Assembly (NCBI GenBank): GCA_016617855.1
Contig: JAECUM010092839.1
Location: 248,001 to 312,000 of the forward strand
Reading direction: 5' to 3'
Length of the DNA stretch: 64,000 bases
Source: Megalonaias nervosa
Taxonomy: Eukaryota > Mollusca > Bivalvia > Unionida > Unionidae
Each line of letters starts with the position of its first letter. The first letter of the stretch is position 1. This document shows, one piece after another, positions 22,075 through 34,675 of this stretch. Under the pieces are notes generated by a model. That model made no database searches, was not told where the DNA came from, and was given only the letters and a program-made list of their open reading frames with translations. The position numbers were made by a program, and so were the translations under genes.

Positions 22075-23410
22075 TAAAACTTGAGAGTGCTGATAGATAA
22101 GGTACTTTGAGTTTTAGTGTTGATATACATGGGGGACTGGTGGTTATGTCAGATGACTCTTGTTTATTTAATCAAAACCTTCAGACTTGGAAATGAGTAA
22201 TTTTATCAGAGAAAGAAAAACAGAATTGAGAATGAATGCAAACAAAATGCAGAACTAATGCTTGTTTAAGGAACTGTAGTGCAAATGCAAAACACAGAAT
22301 GCAGAGTACTGAATGATAAATGAAAAAAGAATAAAAGCATTTTATGAATAGAATTCAAAACCAGTTATATTCAGACTGCAGCTAAATTTCATTCAAAATC
22401 TCTTTCACTGATAATCCAGGATCGGATTCTTTACACTGACAGACAGTTTTTCACTCTTTACAAGCCATACTATTGTTCTTGTTGAGGCAGATATAATAAT
22501 GGATGATGTATTTTGTACAACATTCATTTGAACAAGATGAAATAAAAAATAAAATGTAAATTCAGTGCTTTCTTATGTATTTTATATATTTGCTATCTTA
22601 TTAAAGCACACTTTAAAAAAAAAAAAAAACAAGATACAAAAGCAGGAAACTTTTTTTGAACATGCAAAAATCCCAACTTTGGTTAGTGCATTTTCATTTT
22701 GTTCCAAACAAATGAAAACAAAAGGAAATTGTGAAGGAAAGCCATAAAGCAATATTTCGGAGACAGTACCATAAACAAAACTTATGATAGCTGCAATGCA
22801 AAAAGAGTATAATACAAATGAAATGCATTAAAAATACATTTCAGATATGAAGTACATGAAATTCAAACCAAATGCATATCTGGTAAAATTACCCATTTCA
22901 GGGTATTCATGTATCATAGACATTTCCAGGAAATGTTAGTTGTTATGAATTTTGTTTTGTTTGTTTATTCCACAGTAATGGAATGTTCATAGCATGCAAA
23001 GTTACAAGATCAACTTCATGAAGGGGGTCACTCTCCTTAGAAGAAAATAGATCAGGAATATTGGATTATAAAATATTGAATGTCTTCATAACCTTCACCA
23101 GTTTTGTAAAAGCTTTTTTCAATCTACAAACTGTAAAAAAGTATTTTAAATGAGAGATCTTTAATCAACAAATGTTCAGATTTAAAATAACCAAGTCTCC
23201 TAAATATTACAACATTTTATTTCTGAAATTTTTATTACTTTTTTAGAGAGTAATATTTGGTTCATTACAAAAATTCACAAACATTGGATGAAAAATAGTG
23301 AACTTATAACAGTTTGGATTTGTACATGTCATGTCCTAAAAATGACCCTGGTTGCTTTGCAGTCAGATAGCCTAGTGCCACTGACATTAATACAAAATAA
23401 ATGAAGATGA
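22075..23410. other. intronic non-coding sequence
   Basis: AT-rich, with an A-homopolymer at about 22614-22629. No exon or repeat was identified; the open frame 22565-22747 is low-complexity. Confidence 0.45.
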
Positions 23411-23629
23411 GCATATACTTGCTTATAAGTCAGGTCATGCTGCAAACAACAAGGATCCTGATCTGCCTTTGCATACTGTGTGCTTGAAGATCAGTGTCTA
23501 TGCTGTTTCTTTTTCTGATTTTACTTCTAACAAACTGCACAGACCCAGATCTGCCTGTGCATTATGTGATGGCAGATTGGGATCTGTGCAATTTGCAGTT
23601 GTACTTATAAAAAGCAACTATATATGGTA
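23411..23629 (+). mobile_element. hairpin MITE, copy c
   Basis: Left end 'gcatatacttgcttataagtc', right end 'gtacttataaaaagcaactatatatggta'. The internal CTGCACAGACCCAGATCTGC hairpin is present; the first hairpin is more diverged than in copies a and d. Confidence 0.8.
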
Positions 23630-23744
23630 CCTTGAAAGTTCAACATTATAACCAATGCATGACTGGTAGCTGATGGTCAGTAGTTGGAGCTTGAGGATTG
23701 TCAAATTTACTATGATTTTATCAAATCTAGTATACTGTATTTAC

Positions 23745-24275
23745 CCATATGTTATGAGCACCAAACCTCAAAGAGCATAGACCCAAGTCTGCTATCACAT
23801 TGTGCGCAGGTAGAAGGTCTGTGGTGTTTATTCTACCTGTTGCTTCAAGCAAACAGGGTAGATGGTCATCTGTCATAGCATTTTGTGACAGCAGTTCTGG
23901 GTGTGCACTGTTCATTCTATCATTTGTTTCAAGTGAATAGGGCAGATCAACATCAGTTGGAGGATTTTGTGAAAACAGATCTGGATCTACGCTGTTCATT
24001 CTAACTAACAGTTATGGTAAATCCTTATCAGAGCATTTTGTGACAGCAGATCTTGGTCTACTCTGTTCTACTTAATGAGTAAGGTAGACCCTTATCATCC
24101 TGAGTATTTTGTGAGAACAGATCTGGATTTATGCTGTTGGTTTTGCCTAACATTTAGGGTGGATCCATTAGAACATTTTGTGACAGCAGATCTGGGTCTA
24201 CTCTATTCTGCCTAATGAATAGGCTATAACATTATTAGTTAGAGCATTCAATGACAGCAGAGATGGGTGTACTCA
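23745..24275. repeat. degenerate array of hairpin-arm units
   Basis: Arm sequences such as 'gacagcagatctgggtctactctgttct', 'gaacagatctggatttatgctgttgg' and their complements recur five or six times at ~60-110-bp spacing with 'attttgtgac' between them. They match the arms of the nearby MITEs and also the 36-bp minisatellite unit. Confidence 0.7.
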
Positions 24276-24520
24276 GTCGCAATGCATGTTATGTACATAC
24301 ACAAAGTGCCATGACATGAAAATGTATTATAATCTTGAGTTTATGGCTGTTTTACTTTTTTGTTATATTTCGTTTCATTTTACAGCCAGCTCTTCTTGTA
24401 AGTCTTTTATAATGGTGAATGGTGTGTTTGTACTGTAGTAGTATATATTTGTGTATTTTGGGTTCCCTTTGTGTGAATGGTGAATTGAAGAACATCTGAA
24501 GTGTTATTGATGTAATTTAC

Positions 24521-24551
24521 TATACACACACACACACACACACACACTCAC

Positions 24552-24588
<37 letters not shown>
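24521..24588. repeat. (CA)n followed by (TA)n microsatellite
   Basis: About 13 CA repeats, a short interruption (ctcacat) and about 20 TA repeats. Confidence 0.98.
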
Positions 24589-24590
<2 letters not shown>

Positions 24591-25640
24591 TTCATAAAAT
24601 GCACAAATTCATTATCGAATGGTAAGGCACTTACCATTACAAAAAGAGACATCTGAAGCTATGTTTTTCACAAATGTCTGTATAAAACTCAGCTATAGTG
24701 GTCTTAGTATGTAATAATTTTCTTTTTACTGTAGAATGTAATTGTACATCAGTGCACATTTCTGAAGTATTAATACAATTATTGAGTTCCTATTTCTCAT
24801 ATGTTTACCCTTTGTAAGAAATGTAAAGTAAAATGACCTGAAATAAGAAATAGAGTAAAACCTGTCATTGAGAAACATTGTCCACCCCCTTTCAGCCAAC
24901 AGCATGTGGCATCGCATTATACAAACAGTTGATCCATGCATTAAAAATGTGGTCTTTCATATCTTCAATTCAGGTTTAATTAAATGTTTTACAAGGAATC
25001 ATTTCTTTTCCAAGCCAATGAAGGCCATTGTTTTTATTTTTTGTATTGAAAGTTTTTAGCATCAAAACAACTTGATTTGTAGACAAATTTAGCATTGAGA
25101 TGACTTGATTTATACCAATACAGAGATGCCCATCATCCTGAACTGTACGTGAAATTGCTGGGCCCATTCATGAATCATAACACTGTAAAAAAAAAAAATC
25201 ACTATTTTTCCTAAAATGTACTCCCCTCGAAAAAAATATTGGCAGAAGTTGAAGCTTTATGAGAGTATTTTCAGTCCTTTCCAGTCATTCCTGGTCATTT
25301 GTGACATAAGATCAGTTTCCAGCATACAACGTATTACTATTCTGAACAGTTCATTTTGGTCCTTCCCAGTCTTTTCCGATAATTCATGTCATATGATCAG
25401 TTTAGCACCATAATCCGGAATGCTCCATTTTGCTTGATTGTGTTTTCTTCATCATGTACTGTGTTGTTTGGCATGATTTGTAATGATTTTAAATGATTTT
25501 ATCATTCTCCTGGCATCCATGTTGAATTTTTCATGCTGCGGTAAGTCTCCCTAATTTTACAATAGAATCACTAATTCTTCACCCTCTTGTCCCTAATGTC
25601 CCTGGTTGTCAAAAGGGTATCTTTGTTTAAAGATAGATTT
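24589..25640. other. intronic non-coding sequence
   Basis: Contains 'cctttccagtcattcctggtcatt' style duplicated pieces at 25270-25400. No exon was recognised; the open frames are short and AT-driven. Confidence 0.4.
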
Positions 25641-25752
25641 AGATTGAGACATCTTGATTTGCAGACAGATTTGGCATTGAGACAGCTTGATTTGCAGACA
25701 GATTTGGCATTGAGACAGCTTGATTTGCACAGATATGGCATTGATTTGCAAA
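25640..25752. repeat. 33-bp tandem repeat, ~3 copies
   Basis: ATTTGGCATTGAGACAGCTT + gatttgcagacag repeats three times, the last copy truncated. It explains the repetitive open frame on the - strand. Confidence 0.9.
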
Positions 25753-25811
25753 TAAGCACATGAACTGGCATGCGAGTGTAAGAAGTATTAGTAAAAAATT
25801 TATGCTGTTTA

Positions 25812-26135
25812 AAAATATGAATATTTCATGAAAAAATACATGAATATTTCATGAAAAACTACATTAACATTTCTTGAAAAAATATATGAATATTTCATGG
25901 CAAAATATATGAATATTTCATGAAATATATCTGAATATTTCATTAAAAAATGTATGATTGTCATGAAAAAACATATGAATATTTCATGAAAAAATGAATA
26001 TTTCATGACAAAATATATGAATATTTCATGTAAAAATATGATTGTTATGAAAAAATATTTCATGAAAAATATATGAATATTTCATGAAAAACTATATGAA
26101 TATATATGAAAAAATATACTGATATTTCATCTTTA
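25812..26135. repeat. AT-rich ~21-24-bp minisatellite
   Basis: ATATGAATATTTCATGAAAA is repeated about 12 times with variable spacing. The reverse-strand open frame 25809-26063 is a repeat artefact (Phe/His/Glu/Ile-rich). Confidence 0.95.
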
Positions 26136-27645
26136 GTGGTTAATTATGTAAATTCATAAGACCATATAATTATTGGTTCAGAGATCAAGGTCACAGGGAC
26201 ATAACACTAGTGAAACAATAAAGTTCCAGCTCCTTATCAATATTTGAAAAAATAGGAAAGACTTTTTTTCTTCATAATTTGTAATCTTTGTTTTTAGTCG
26301 CATCAATCGGATGCAGATCAATCCCATAAAATGTCAGTCATGTAAATTTAATTTAAAGTCATTAAAATTTAGACAATAAAACACAAGCTTACAGTGTTAT
26401 AATTACATCAGCATAATTTAAAAATTTAAATTGTGTTGCCTTTTCATTGCTGAAAAAAATAACTATATCCAATAGTAGAAGAGTTATGTACATGTCTATA
26501 TATCTGCATACATAAATATTGCATACTTACATACTTAGTACTTGCATACTTGCTGCACACATGCATTATGTATGTTACATACGTACATTTTGTTGGTATA
26601 CAAAATGCATACAGATTTTCATATTCTCATGATAGATTGATATGAATGTTAGATTTACAGATTCAATTTTTGTACGATGAACCATTGTCCTAGCTTATGG
26701 TGGCCAAAAGGTGAGATGTATCTAATGAAAAGACTCTAGGCTAACTATAGATTATATGGTGATTCTTCCTCTTCTTCTAATGGATTTTTGAACTTCATTT
26801 TCAAATAAGACCCAGGAAAAAACACGTCTCTACTGATTGGGGTCAAACCCCAAATCCATTGTTATCACTGGTTATACATAACGGGGCAAGATTTATTTAC
26901 GTTTTACATGGCCACAGATATTGTTTGAGGTCTGTGCATTTTACACTTGTTTTAATGTTGACTTAATGATTAACACTAGATTGATATGTATGTGATGTTC
27001 ATTCCATTTCAGCAGGCTCCACAGAAAGTAAGTGTTGAATTGATAATGTGAATGATGACATGAATGGGATCAGCCTGTTGAATGTCACTTTTGCAATTTG
27101 GGAACAAATATATATCAAGCAAAGAAAAAATGCACAAAAAACATTGAGTTTGCTGTGCAACTTTTCTGCTAACTTGTCTGTTTTGGAAGCATTTTCTTAC
27201 CAAGTGAGGTGCCTCAAATTTAACTGTTCTGCAGACAGTTAGACCAAAGATGCAAGTTGATTTTAATCCTCTTTATTTAACATTCATTATATTTGCATTC
27301 AATAATTAGAGTTATTCACTAAGGTATACAAAACAGCCTCTGTTATGAATAGATTGCCAGGTGACAAACCCAGTATGAACTTGCTTGCATTAAACAATTC
27401 TTAACTGCACTTTTCAAAGTTAAACATCTTGCCAGCTCTGCAATTTTGTGATATTATCAAATGAAAAATCTACTTATAAGCATTTTTCTTCAATTAATTT
27501 CACCATCAATAAACAAATTTACAACTGACCACTAAACTTATACAAGGTCATTTGCTGCATTCACTACACAAATGGGCTAATGCATTGAAGGTTTTATAAC
27601 TAGGCCACAAAAATTTTTTCTGATTTCCTATTGTTACACAAATGA
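26136..27645. other. intronic non-coding sequence
   Basis: A run of 'gcatacttac(a)tac' near 26520-26600 is short-period repetitive. The opposed open frames at 27009-27242 overlap each other and lack motifs. Confidence 0.4.
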
Positions 27646-28010
27646 GGTTCCCAGTCACTAAGATCATATCAAGTAGAACAAGGCAAAATAAGAACTGTTC
27701 ATGTCAAGTAGAAAAAGGCAAAATAAGAACTGCTTATGTCAGGTAAAACTGAAATAAGAACTACTCATATCAAATAGAACAAGACAAAATAAGAACTGCT
27801 CATGTCGAGTAAAACATTGTTAAATAAGAACTGCTCATATAAGATTAGAACGTGGTGAAAAAAGAACTGCTCATATAAAGTAAAACATGGCAAAATAAGA
27901 GTTACTGGTACCAAAGCAGAACATGCTAAAATAAGAACTGCTCACATCAAGTGGAACATAGGAAATAAGAACTGCTCATATCAAAGTAGAAAATGATGAA
28001 ATACTATATG
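27645..28010 (+). repeat. ~35-bp minisatellite, ~10 diverged copies
   Basis: AAATAAGAACTGCTCATATC + 'aagtagaacatggca' with substitutions and small indels. Confidence 0.9.
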
Positions 28011-29519
28011 AGGAGATAAGGAGTACATGTAACTTTAAAAGGGGAGGGAGAGTTTACCATCTTGAAGAAATGCAGTGACTTATTGCCTATAGTTTTGACC
28101 AAAAATAGATATTTTATGTTTATTTTTCCTTAATTCTTCAAAACAATCGTCATCATTTTTTTTATTATCTTAGTATCAGTGACTGTATTAACTGTATGTA
28201 TAGCATTAGTTGTTTCATGATCCAAAATCTGCATGGCAGATCACAATTAATTTCATAATCAATCACAAATTCTCTTCACTGTAATCTCTACATTATTTTG
28301 ATCTTTTTAGTTACTCTAGTGGTGGTCATTTTTGCATACATATCAGGGGCAGGTAATATCTGTAAGAACTTTTCTGAGGGTCTGATGTTTAAATCCAATA
28401 ATTCATAAACTTATTGTAGAAGAACAACAAAAATGGGGTTTTCAAATATAAACAAGTTGAAACAGAAACCACCATATTTGACTTTAAAGAAACAAATAAA
28501 TTAATAGGTTATTTGCACCTTTTGTTGTCTTTTTAGGGGTAGGTCTTCATTCTTCCAAGTATGGATTTATATTTGGTTTTGTCAATAAATATTCAGAATA
28601 ATGTTTGTGTATGCAATGCAAAGTTAAAATGAAAATATTTTCACCTGGGTTAAAGTTTTTCTGAAACAAAATCACCATTCACTTCCTTCTACAACCTTAT
28701 TTATTTGTCTGATTCCAGTTTAGTGCTTAAATGTTATTGATATATTTGAGATTTTTTCAAATTATTGATCAGATTTATATGAAACACCAAATTATTTTGC
28801 AGTGGATCAATTCTGCTGTAGGTTTTACCTTAGTACATAATTGTTCAGAAGTTTATGCTTTCAAAGCCCACATATTTTCCGACTATATTTCTCATAAAGC
28901 TCTTTTCTCTGTTTGTAAAAGACAATGATGCTATTTAGCCATTAACCATGGACCCATCATTGTAATGAAATGCTTCTAAAGAATTACCTTAAATAAAATA
29001 ATGCGTAAGACATTTAAAGAAAAGAATACCAGTAAAAACGATTTTCAGGGGTTTCAGTTGTGGCAAGATAACAAAAGGCCAAGTGGCAACAAAAAAGTAG
29101 GCAAAATCTTTTCTAACCCCAGGCCCAGTCCTGCAAGAGATTTTTATAATACCTTGTACAAGATAATTGAATTACAATGTTTTCTCTGTCCGAGGGCTTA
29201 ATTAGGAGCTTTTCATCAATAGTTATTCTCCAGTATTTGACAAAATCTTCCATTTGTCCCATTCTTGTATAAATAAAATTTCAATGACCAGCTTTCAAAT
29301 AATCAGCTCTGAATACCTAATATTATGGAAAAAGAACTATTTAAGTACATATTTCAGTGAATTTGCTTTTGTAGTTTAACAACTTAACATGTAGGAACTC
29401 TACATACATGTATGTAGTAATTTATTCATCAGCCATCTAACTCATCAGAACTATCATTTGACATGCTATATTTGACATAATATTTGTCTACTGTCTAAGG
29501 ATTCGTTTAGTTACAATCC
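28011..29519. other. intronic non-coding sequence
   Basis: No repeats were recognised. One 66-codon open frame at 29001-29201 has a locally protein-like segment after a possible acceptor (gattttcag, 29040-29048), but no good donor keeps the host frame (see rejected items). Confidence 0.4.
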
Positions 29520-30480
29520 TGTTTTTTATACACTCAACATAAGGTGGAGTGTATCTAGTTATAATGTTTTCTGTCAGTTTATAAGTATGCCCATCCATCT
29601 CTTCCCTAATTCATTTCCACACAATAAATTTGAGTTCTCCACTTTCGACTGTTACCAAACTTTGTAAGTAGCTGACACTTGGGTGAAGGATGAAACCTAT
29701 TAGTTTTGTGCTCTATAAGTTAAGGTCAAAGAGACTTAAAAAGGAAAGATGTTTCCATGAAATAATTTGACTTTCACAGCAGATACCCTGACCAAACACT
29801 GTAAATGGTGTGTATTTGAGACAGGAAAGAAACAGATTGTTTTGGGGGTAAAAAAGAGATTAAAGGTCAAGGTTACAGTGACTCAAAGAAGAACATGGTT
29901 TCTGCACTATATCTTGTGTTTTTTGTCACCTACTTTGACCAGATGCTGTGAATAGTTTGCATTTGAGACTCTGAAGACATCTGTTTATCTTGGCATTGAA
30001 AGATCAAAGGTCAAGGTTACAGACTGAAAAAAAATAATGATTTCGGCACAGTATTTTGAGCTTTTGTATCACCTACTTTGACTAAATGTTGTGGATGGCT
30101 ATCATTTGAGACCTGGAAGACATATATTTATGTTACTATTGAAAGATCAAAGGTCAAGGTCACATAGACTGAAAGTAAAATAATGATTTGCACAAAACTA
30201 CACAAGCGCTGTAGTACATGCCTTGACTAAATTTTGTAGATGGTTCGCATTTGACACGTTTTATTTGGGAGTTAAAAGGTCAAAGGCCAAGGTCAGAGGG
30301 ACTCAAGAAGGAAACATTTTCAACAAAATAATTCAAAAGTCCTATGCCATAGGCCATTACCCAGCATTTTGAATGGCTTGCATCTGAGACAAGAAAGACA
30401 CCTTTTGATTTTGAGCTCATGAGGTCAAATGTCAAGGTCACCAAGACTGAAAGCAGAAAATGGTGGGCCTATAATATTTC
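29520..30480 (+). repeat. ~130-150-bp tandem array (family C, second locus)
   Basis: A short hairpin ATACACTC/GAGTGTAT (29528-29554) is followed by 'tttctgtc...cccatccatctc' and then six units with 'ttgagac..gaaagac', 'gatcaaaggtcaaggtcac' and 'actttgaccaaa(t)g(c)tgt'. The body belongs to the same family as 7310-8280. Confidence 0.75.
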
Positions 30481-31099
30481 ATTTAATCAACTCTTGTTTT
30501 TGTTTGAGATTATGCTCCAATTTCTGCTAAGCTTATTGCTTGATCATTGATTAGTGTTTGTAGTACCTTTAAACACATCTTGGCAGTTGATATATGATAC
30601 TGTACATTGATGAAAAGGATAAATTTGCTGTTGATTAAAACTTTGCTTTTTGTTTGGCATGCTGATTAATAAAAACTCACTTTAATTTAAATTAACTTTG
30701 ATAATGTAAAAAGAAGTTAAAGGGATTTATCACACATTGCTTATGGCTATAATGTCATAATATCTTGTCAAAAAATTGTCTGATTCACTGCAGTATGTTG
30801 CTTGACAATACTATATAGTAACATAAATCTGTAACACTAACTCAATAATATAACTTGGTAAGTAGAATAAATAAGTTGTGTTCATTTGATACAAAATGTA
30901 TGAAACTCATTATATAATGCAGTATGCCACTAGCTGCAGGCAGCATATGGCATAATATTCCATTAGTTTTCTAAATTTCATATTAGATGAATACTGATAT
31001 AAGATAGCCTCTATATCTTTTATAATCATTAAGAAACTGATCTAATTACATTCTTACCATTAACCAAAAAATATATTTAAAATGAATCTATATGTATCT
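30481..31099. other. intronic non-coding sequence
   Basis: Nothing recognisable apart from AT-rich sequence. Confidence 0.4.
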
Positions 31100-31190
31100 G
31101 TCTACACTGTACATATGTGGATTGTGGCATAGGCCTCAAGGGACAGTAGTTTTGTATCGACTTATCTTCTATAAATTACTATTATTATTA

Positions 31191-31227
<37 letters not shown>
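31100..31227 (+). mobile_element. LINE 3'-end fragment, third copy
   Basis: 'ctgtacatatg' and ATAGGCCTCAAGGGACAGTA, followed by a (TTA)n tail, match the 3' UTR of the LINEs at 6.2 and 16.5 kb. Only about 70 bp of UTR plus the tail remain. Confidence 0.65.
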
Positions 31228-31228
<1 letters not shown>

Positions 31229-31649
31229 CATTGTCAAAAATACTTTCCTTAATTGACCCAATCACAGAAGAGCCATTCATATCCTCCTACTTATGATTAG
31301 AATATTCATCTTTATATTTGTTTAAATTTCCTGATGAAAATTTCATGTAAAATAATGCTGATAACATTGAGTTTAATCGGTAAATTTAATAAAATTTGGT
31401 CTTTAATTGTTTTAGATGCTGATGTTAAAAGTTAATATGCAGTATAATTCGTCTAAAATACAGTCACTTGTCTCTGAGACCAAAATGTATGCAGTTGATC
31501 AGGCTTATATCAGCAATCATTCCTGACATTTGACTGATTAGTTCTTAGGTATAATCGGACAGGTGGGTAGAATGGTGGTTGGGCTTGTTGTCTCTTAGCC
31601 AAAAAAGTTGTGATAGGATGTATAGCATTTCATCCATTTTTATATGTGT
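31228..31649. other. intronic non-coding sequence
   Basis: No recognisable feature. Confidence 0.4.
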
Positions 31650-32400
31650 TCCTGTGTTCTTTCAGTCATTTGTTACATTCTCAGCATCTTGGATCCAATT
31701 TCATTTAAATTCATGACCATTGGTATGTGGATGCATCTTATGGAGAGTAATTCATTGATGCCAAAACTAGGTTGCTGTGACCTTTATGCTTGAGCAACTT
31801 TTGTATATTTAGCTATTTTCGACTTCACCCTCAGCATATTGGACCATGTTACATATAGACACAGCAAATTCTGTGTTTGACTGCACCTCCAGGAGAATAA
31901 CTCAACCATACCAAAACTAGGTCAAAATATGACCAGTTTTCAACCAATACCAAACCCAATTTTCACGTTTGAGTAACTTGTATTTTCAGCAATGCATCTC
32001 GCTGCCTTGAACCATATTATTTCTAGATTTATCAAACTTTATGGCAATGCATCTCCAGAAGAGTTAATGAAACATACTAAACCTAGGGTTTCTGTGACCT
32101 GATTTTTCATCCGTGATTGACTTGGTAAAGCACACATTCATTACGCTCATAATAAGTTACACTTTATCTAGACTCATCACATTTTTGTGTATGGATAGCA
32201 TTTCTAAGAGAATGCCCAATGACACCAATAGGATGATTCACAACCAGTTGGTTATGAATTTTAATCCTGTCAAGACTCATCTGGGTTGGTTGTCATGGCA
32301 TATTTATTTGCAGGGCAGTAACTACTATAATGTCATGGCATCAGTCCTCCAAACCAGTATGTGCATTTTTGGCTACTCCAAGTGAGAGGAGTTTCATGTT
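31650..32400 (+). repeat. family B tandem array, second locus
   Basis: 'tttcagcca(t)t', 'cagcatcttggatccaatt', 'atgtggatgcatctt(a)tgg' and 'aataactcaaccataccaaaactagg' recur about every 125-150 bp. These match the 10.1-11.6 kb array. The open frame 32113-32385 crosses it. Confidence 0.75.
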
Positions 32401-33690
32401 TACAAGTAGATGCCTTGCTTTATTTGTTATTTTTGTAGATATATTTGCTGTATCCATAACTGCGTTTATCTATATCCAGATTTAATATTACACTTTTAGG
32501 GTTCTTTGCTCCTTTCTTGCTGCCAGTTTGTTGAGGGGTATTGGCATGTCTTCTGTTATATTACTAATTACCTTTCACTATTGGTCTCATTACTCTTCAC
32601 TTTATTAAAGCAGGCCCAAAGTATAAAGGCAAGTATGGAAATACTACTTTACCTGATTCTTACAATTATTAAAGATCTAATTTACGGTGGTATTCAGATT
32701 TGCTTAATATTTATATTGAATCTTTTAAAAAATAATTTAATCATCAATTGTCAATATGTCAGACTTGAGCTACCAGTATATATTACTCTGTAATCAAAAT
32801 GCAAATAGCCAAAATTTATTGCTTATATTTACAGATAACCAGTAGTTTTCATTCAGTCATGAGTACAGAATAGTAGTGATTTGAGAATTGAATAATGCAG
32901 GTACTGAAGAGTTCAGTTATTCTTGTGACATCGATATCTAATAAATATTAATATTCAGTGCTTGCCAAAGGATAAAAAAGAATATATATATATATATAAT
33001 TGATTAGGTAAATGGTAGAAACTTATGTATAATGAATAGATTCGTAAATGCATAATTTATATTAATAAATTTGTAGAAAGATGAATGTATAGCTTGATGC
33101 CACCATGTGATAGGATACAAATATTGAATTAATGGAAATAGGCTTTCCACTAATTTCTGCTCATAAATTTTTGAGAATATGGGGTTATCATATTCTTGGT
33201 GTACAATATATTATTAGTCGGGTAACAGTCATGTTTTTGCTCTGTCCAGTATTCAGCAATGTAAAGTGTACACACTTTGGTGAAGAGGATAAAACTTTTT
33301 ACAATGTGTAATGTGCTGGCCAGTCATGGTCTACACCTGTTCACTTTAAGGAATTCCACTTATATAAAATCAGTGCTTACTGCACAATTCTAGATGATGT
33401 GATCATTAAATTATGACATCATTGATACAACATCAGTTTTACCTAAGTGTGCTATAGTATTATGAACTCTGGAAGAGACTGGACATACAATAATGTAGTT
33501 GTGACTTCTTCCTCTTTAATAAATAATGAAAATGAAGAATTACTATACAATTGTAATCACAATAACAGTTCTGTCAAAGAAAAATAGTTTAAGTCAACAA
33601 AAATTACTCAAGACCATTGGAAATCTCAAATGTTTACAACCTGCTGTAAATTGAAGTGTAGACTTTCTGTTGCAGAAAACTGATCTTAAT
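32401..33690. other. intronic non-coding sequence
   Basis: AT-rich, with a short (TA)n at about 32983-32998. The open frame 32506-32793 is hydrophobic and AT-driven with no domain. Confidence 0.4.
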
Positions 33691-33715
33691 AACTGTCATG
33701 CTGAAAACATTTACT

Positions 33716-34036
33716 CATGAACATATCCTTTTCACCAGCATGCCACTTTCTCTATCTCACCAACATATCCCTTTCACCAACATACCACTTTCTCTGTCTC
33801 ATCAACATATCCCTTTCACCAACATACCACTTCCTCTGTCTCATCAACATACCACTTTGTCTCACCAACATTCCGTTTTCTGTCTCACCAACATATCCTT
33901 TTCTCTGTCTCACCAACATACCCTTTCTCTGTCTCACCAACATATCCTTTTCTCAGTCTCACCAACATACCCTTTTCTCTGTCTCGCCAACATATCCTTT
34001 TCTCTGTCTCAACAACATACCCTTATCTCTGTGTAC
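33716..34036 (+). repeat. ~25-bp pyrimidine-rich minisatellite
   Basis: CTCTGTCTCACCAACATATC + 'cttt' is repeated about a dozen times, in two sub-families (one with an additional 'caccaacataccact'). Open frames exist in three registers and are all repeat-derived. Confidence 0.95.
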
Positions 34037-34124
34037 TTGATAAGAGGAGTCAGTGATCATCAGACCTGTAAAAAGTGATGAATTTTGAAATGTTCATTCA
34101 GCTGTTATTTTATGAGCAAATAAT

Positions 34125-34205
34125 CACCAGGTCCTTTTTTTGATACTTTTCTAGGTAATGACTTGATATAGTCACCAGGTTCTTTTTCTGATATTTTTTT
34201 TCTAG
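34125..34205. repeat. ~47-bp imperfect direct repeat
   Basis: 'caccaggtcctttttttgatacttttctaggtaatgac' recurs as 'caccaggttctttttctgatattttttttctagataatgac'. Confidence 0.8.
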
Positions 34206-34409
34206 ATAATGACAAGGATAAGATGTTCAGCTATGAGTAGTGTAAGAAAATACAGAACAACCAAAATAATTGTTTTGATTGATTTTGGATTGCTTGAACC
34301 ATTAGCTGTGTAAAATATGGAAGTTGTAAACAGTTAAATACTCTAAGATTTCACAAGTTATCATTTCCAAGTCATTCTTTAGAAGAACCGAAGACCTTGA
34401 TAAACTAGA

Positions 34410-34450
34410 ACATTATACCATGGCAGATCTGGGTCTGTGTTGTTTTCAAC
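34410..34450. repeat. hairpin-MITE arm fragment
   Basis: CATGGCAGATCTGGGTCTGT + 'gttgtttt' matches one arm of the hairpin MITE family, with no partner arm visible. Confidence 0.55.
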
Positions 34451-34515
34451 ATGTTATTATGCCAGTGATTTATTTAGGATGATAAGTTGCAGAGTTTTTT
34501 TAAAAAATCTTTCAG

Positions 34516-34675
34516 GTCTAGAGAATACAAATGAATATTACAACATAGAAGGTGGTGTGGGCAGTAAGATAGCTGAGCAACTGCAGAAAGGGGATAAAAT
34601 ACGGATTGGAATAAATGGTGATGTTCAATCCCAGGACTTGAAAATCAAGAAGTGGAATAAAGAAAAGTCAGCTTT
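34516..34675 (+). CDS. unrecognised host gene, internal exon
   Basis: This 160-bp exon has acceptor tctttcag|GT and donor GCTTT|gtgagt. It encodes LENTNEYYNIEGGVGSKIAE, then a charged segment ending IKKWNKEKSA. The reading frame joins the previous exon through a split Arg codon (C|GT) and the next through a split Leu codon (TT|G). The text QLQKGDKIRIGINGDVQSQD could form a small beta-rich unit, but no named domain is visible. It lies after a 14.6-kb intron filled with repeats. Confidence 0.85.

Noticed and set aside
25809..26063. 84-codon - strand frame rich in Phe/His/Glu/Ile
   Set aside because: Translation of the ATATGAATATTTCATGAAAA minisatellite.
29048..29165. Possible extra host exon (FQLWQDNKRPSGNKKVGKIF) after 'gattttcag'
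   Set aside because: The text looks protein-like, but no donor keeps the phase required by the flanking exons (which already join perfectly). RNA-seq would decide.
33698..34078. 126-, 107- and 63-codon frames over the pyrimidine-rich minisatellite
   Set aside because: Open in three registers including the reverse strand, as expected for a repeat without stop codons.
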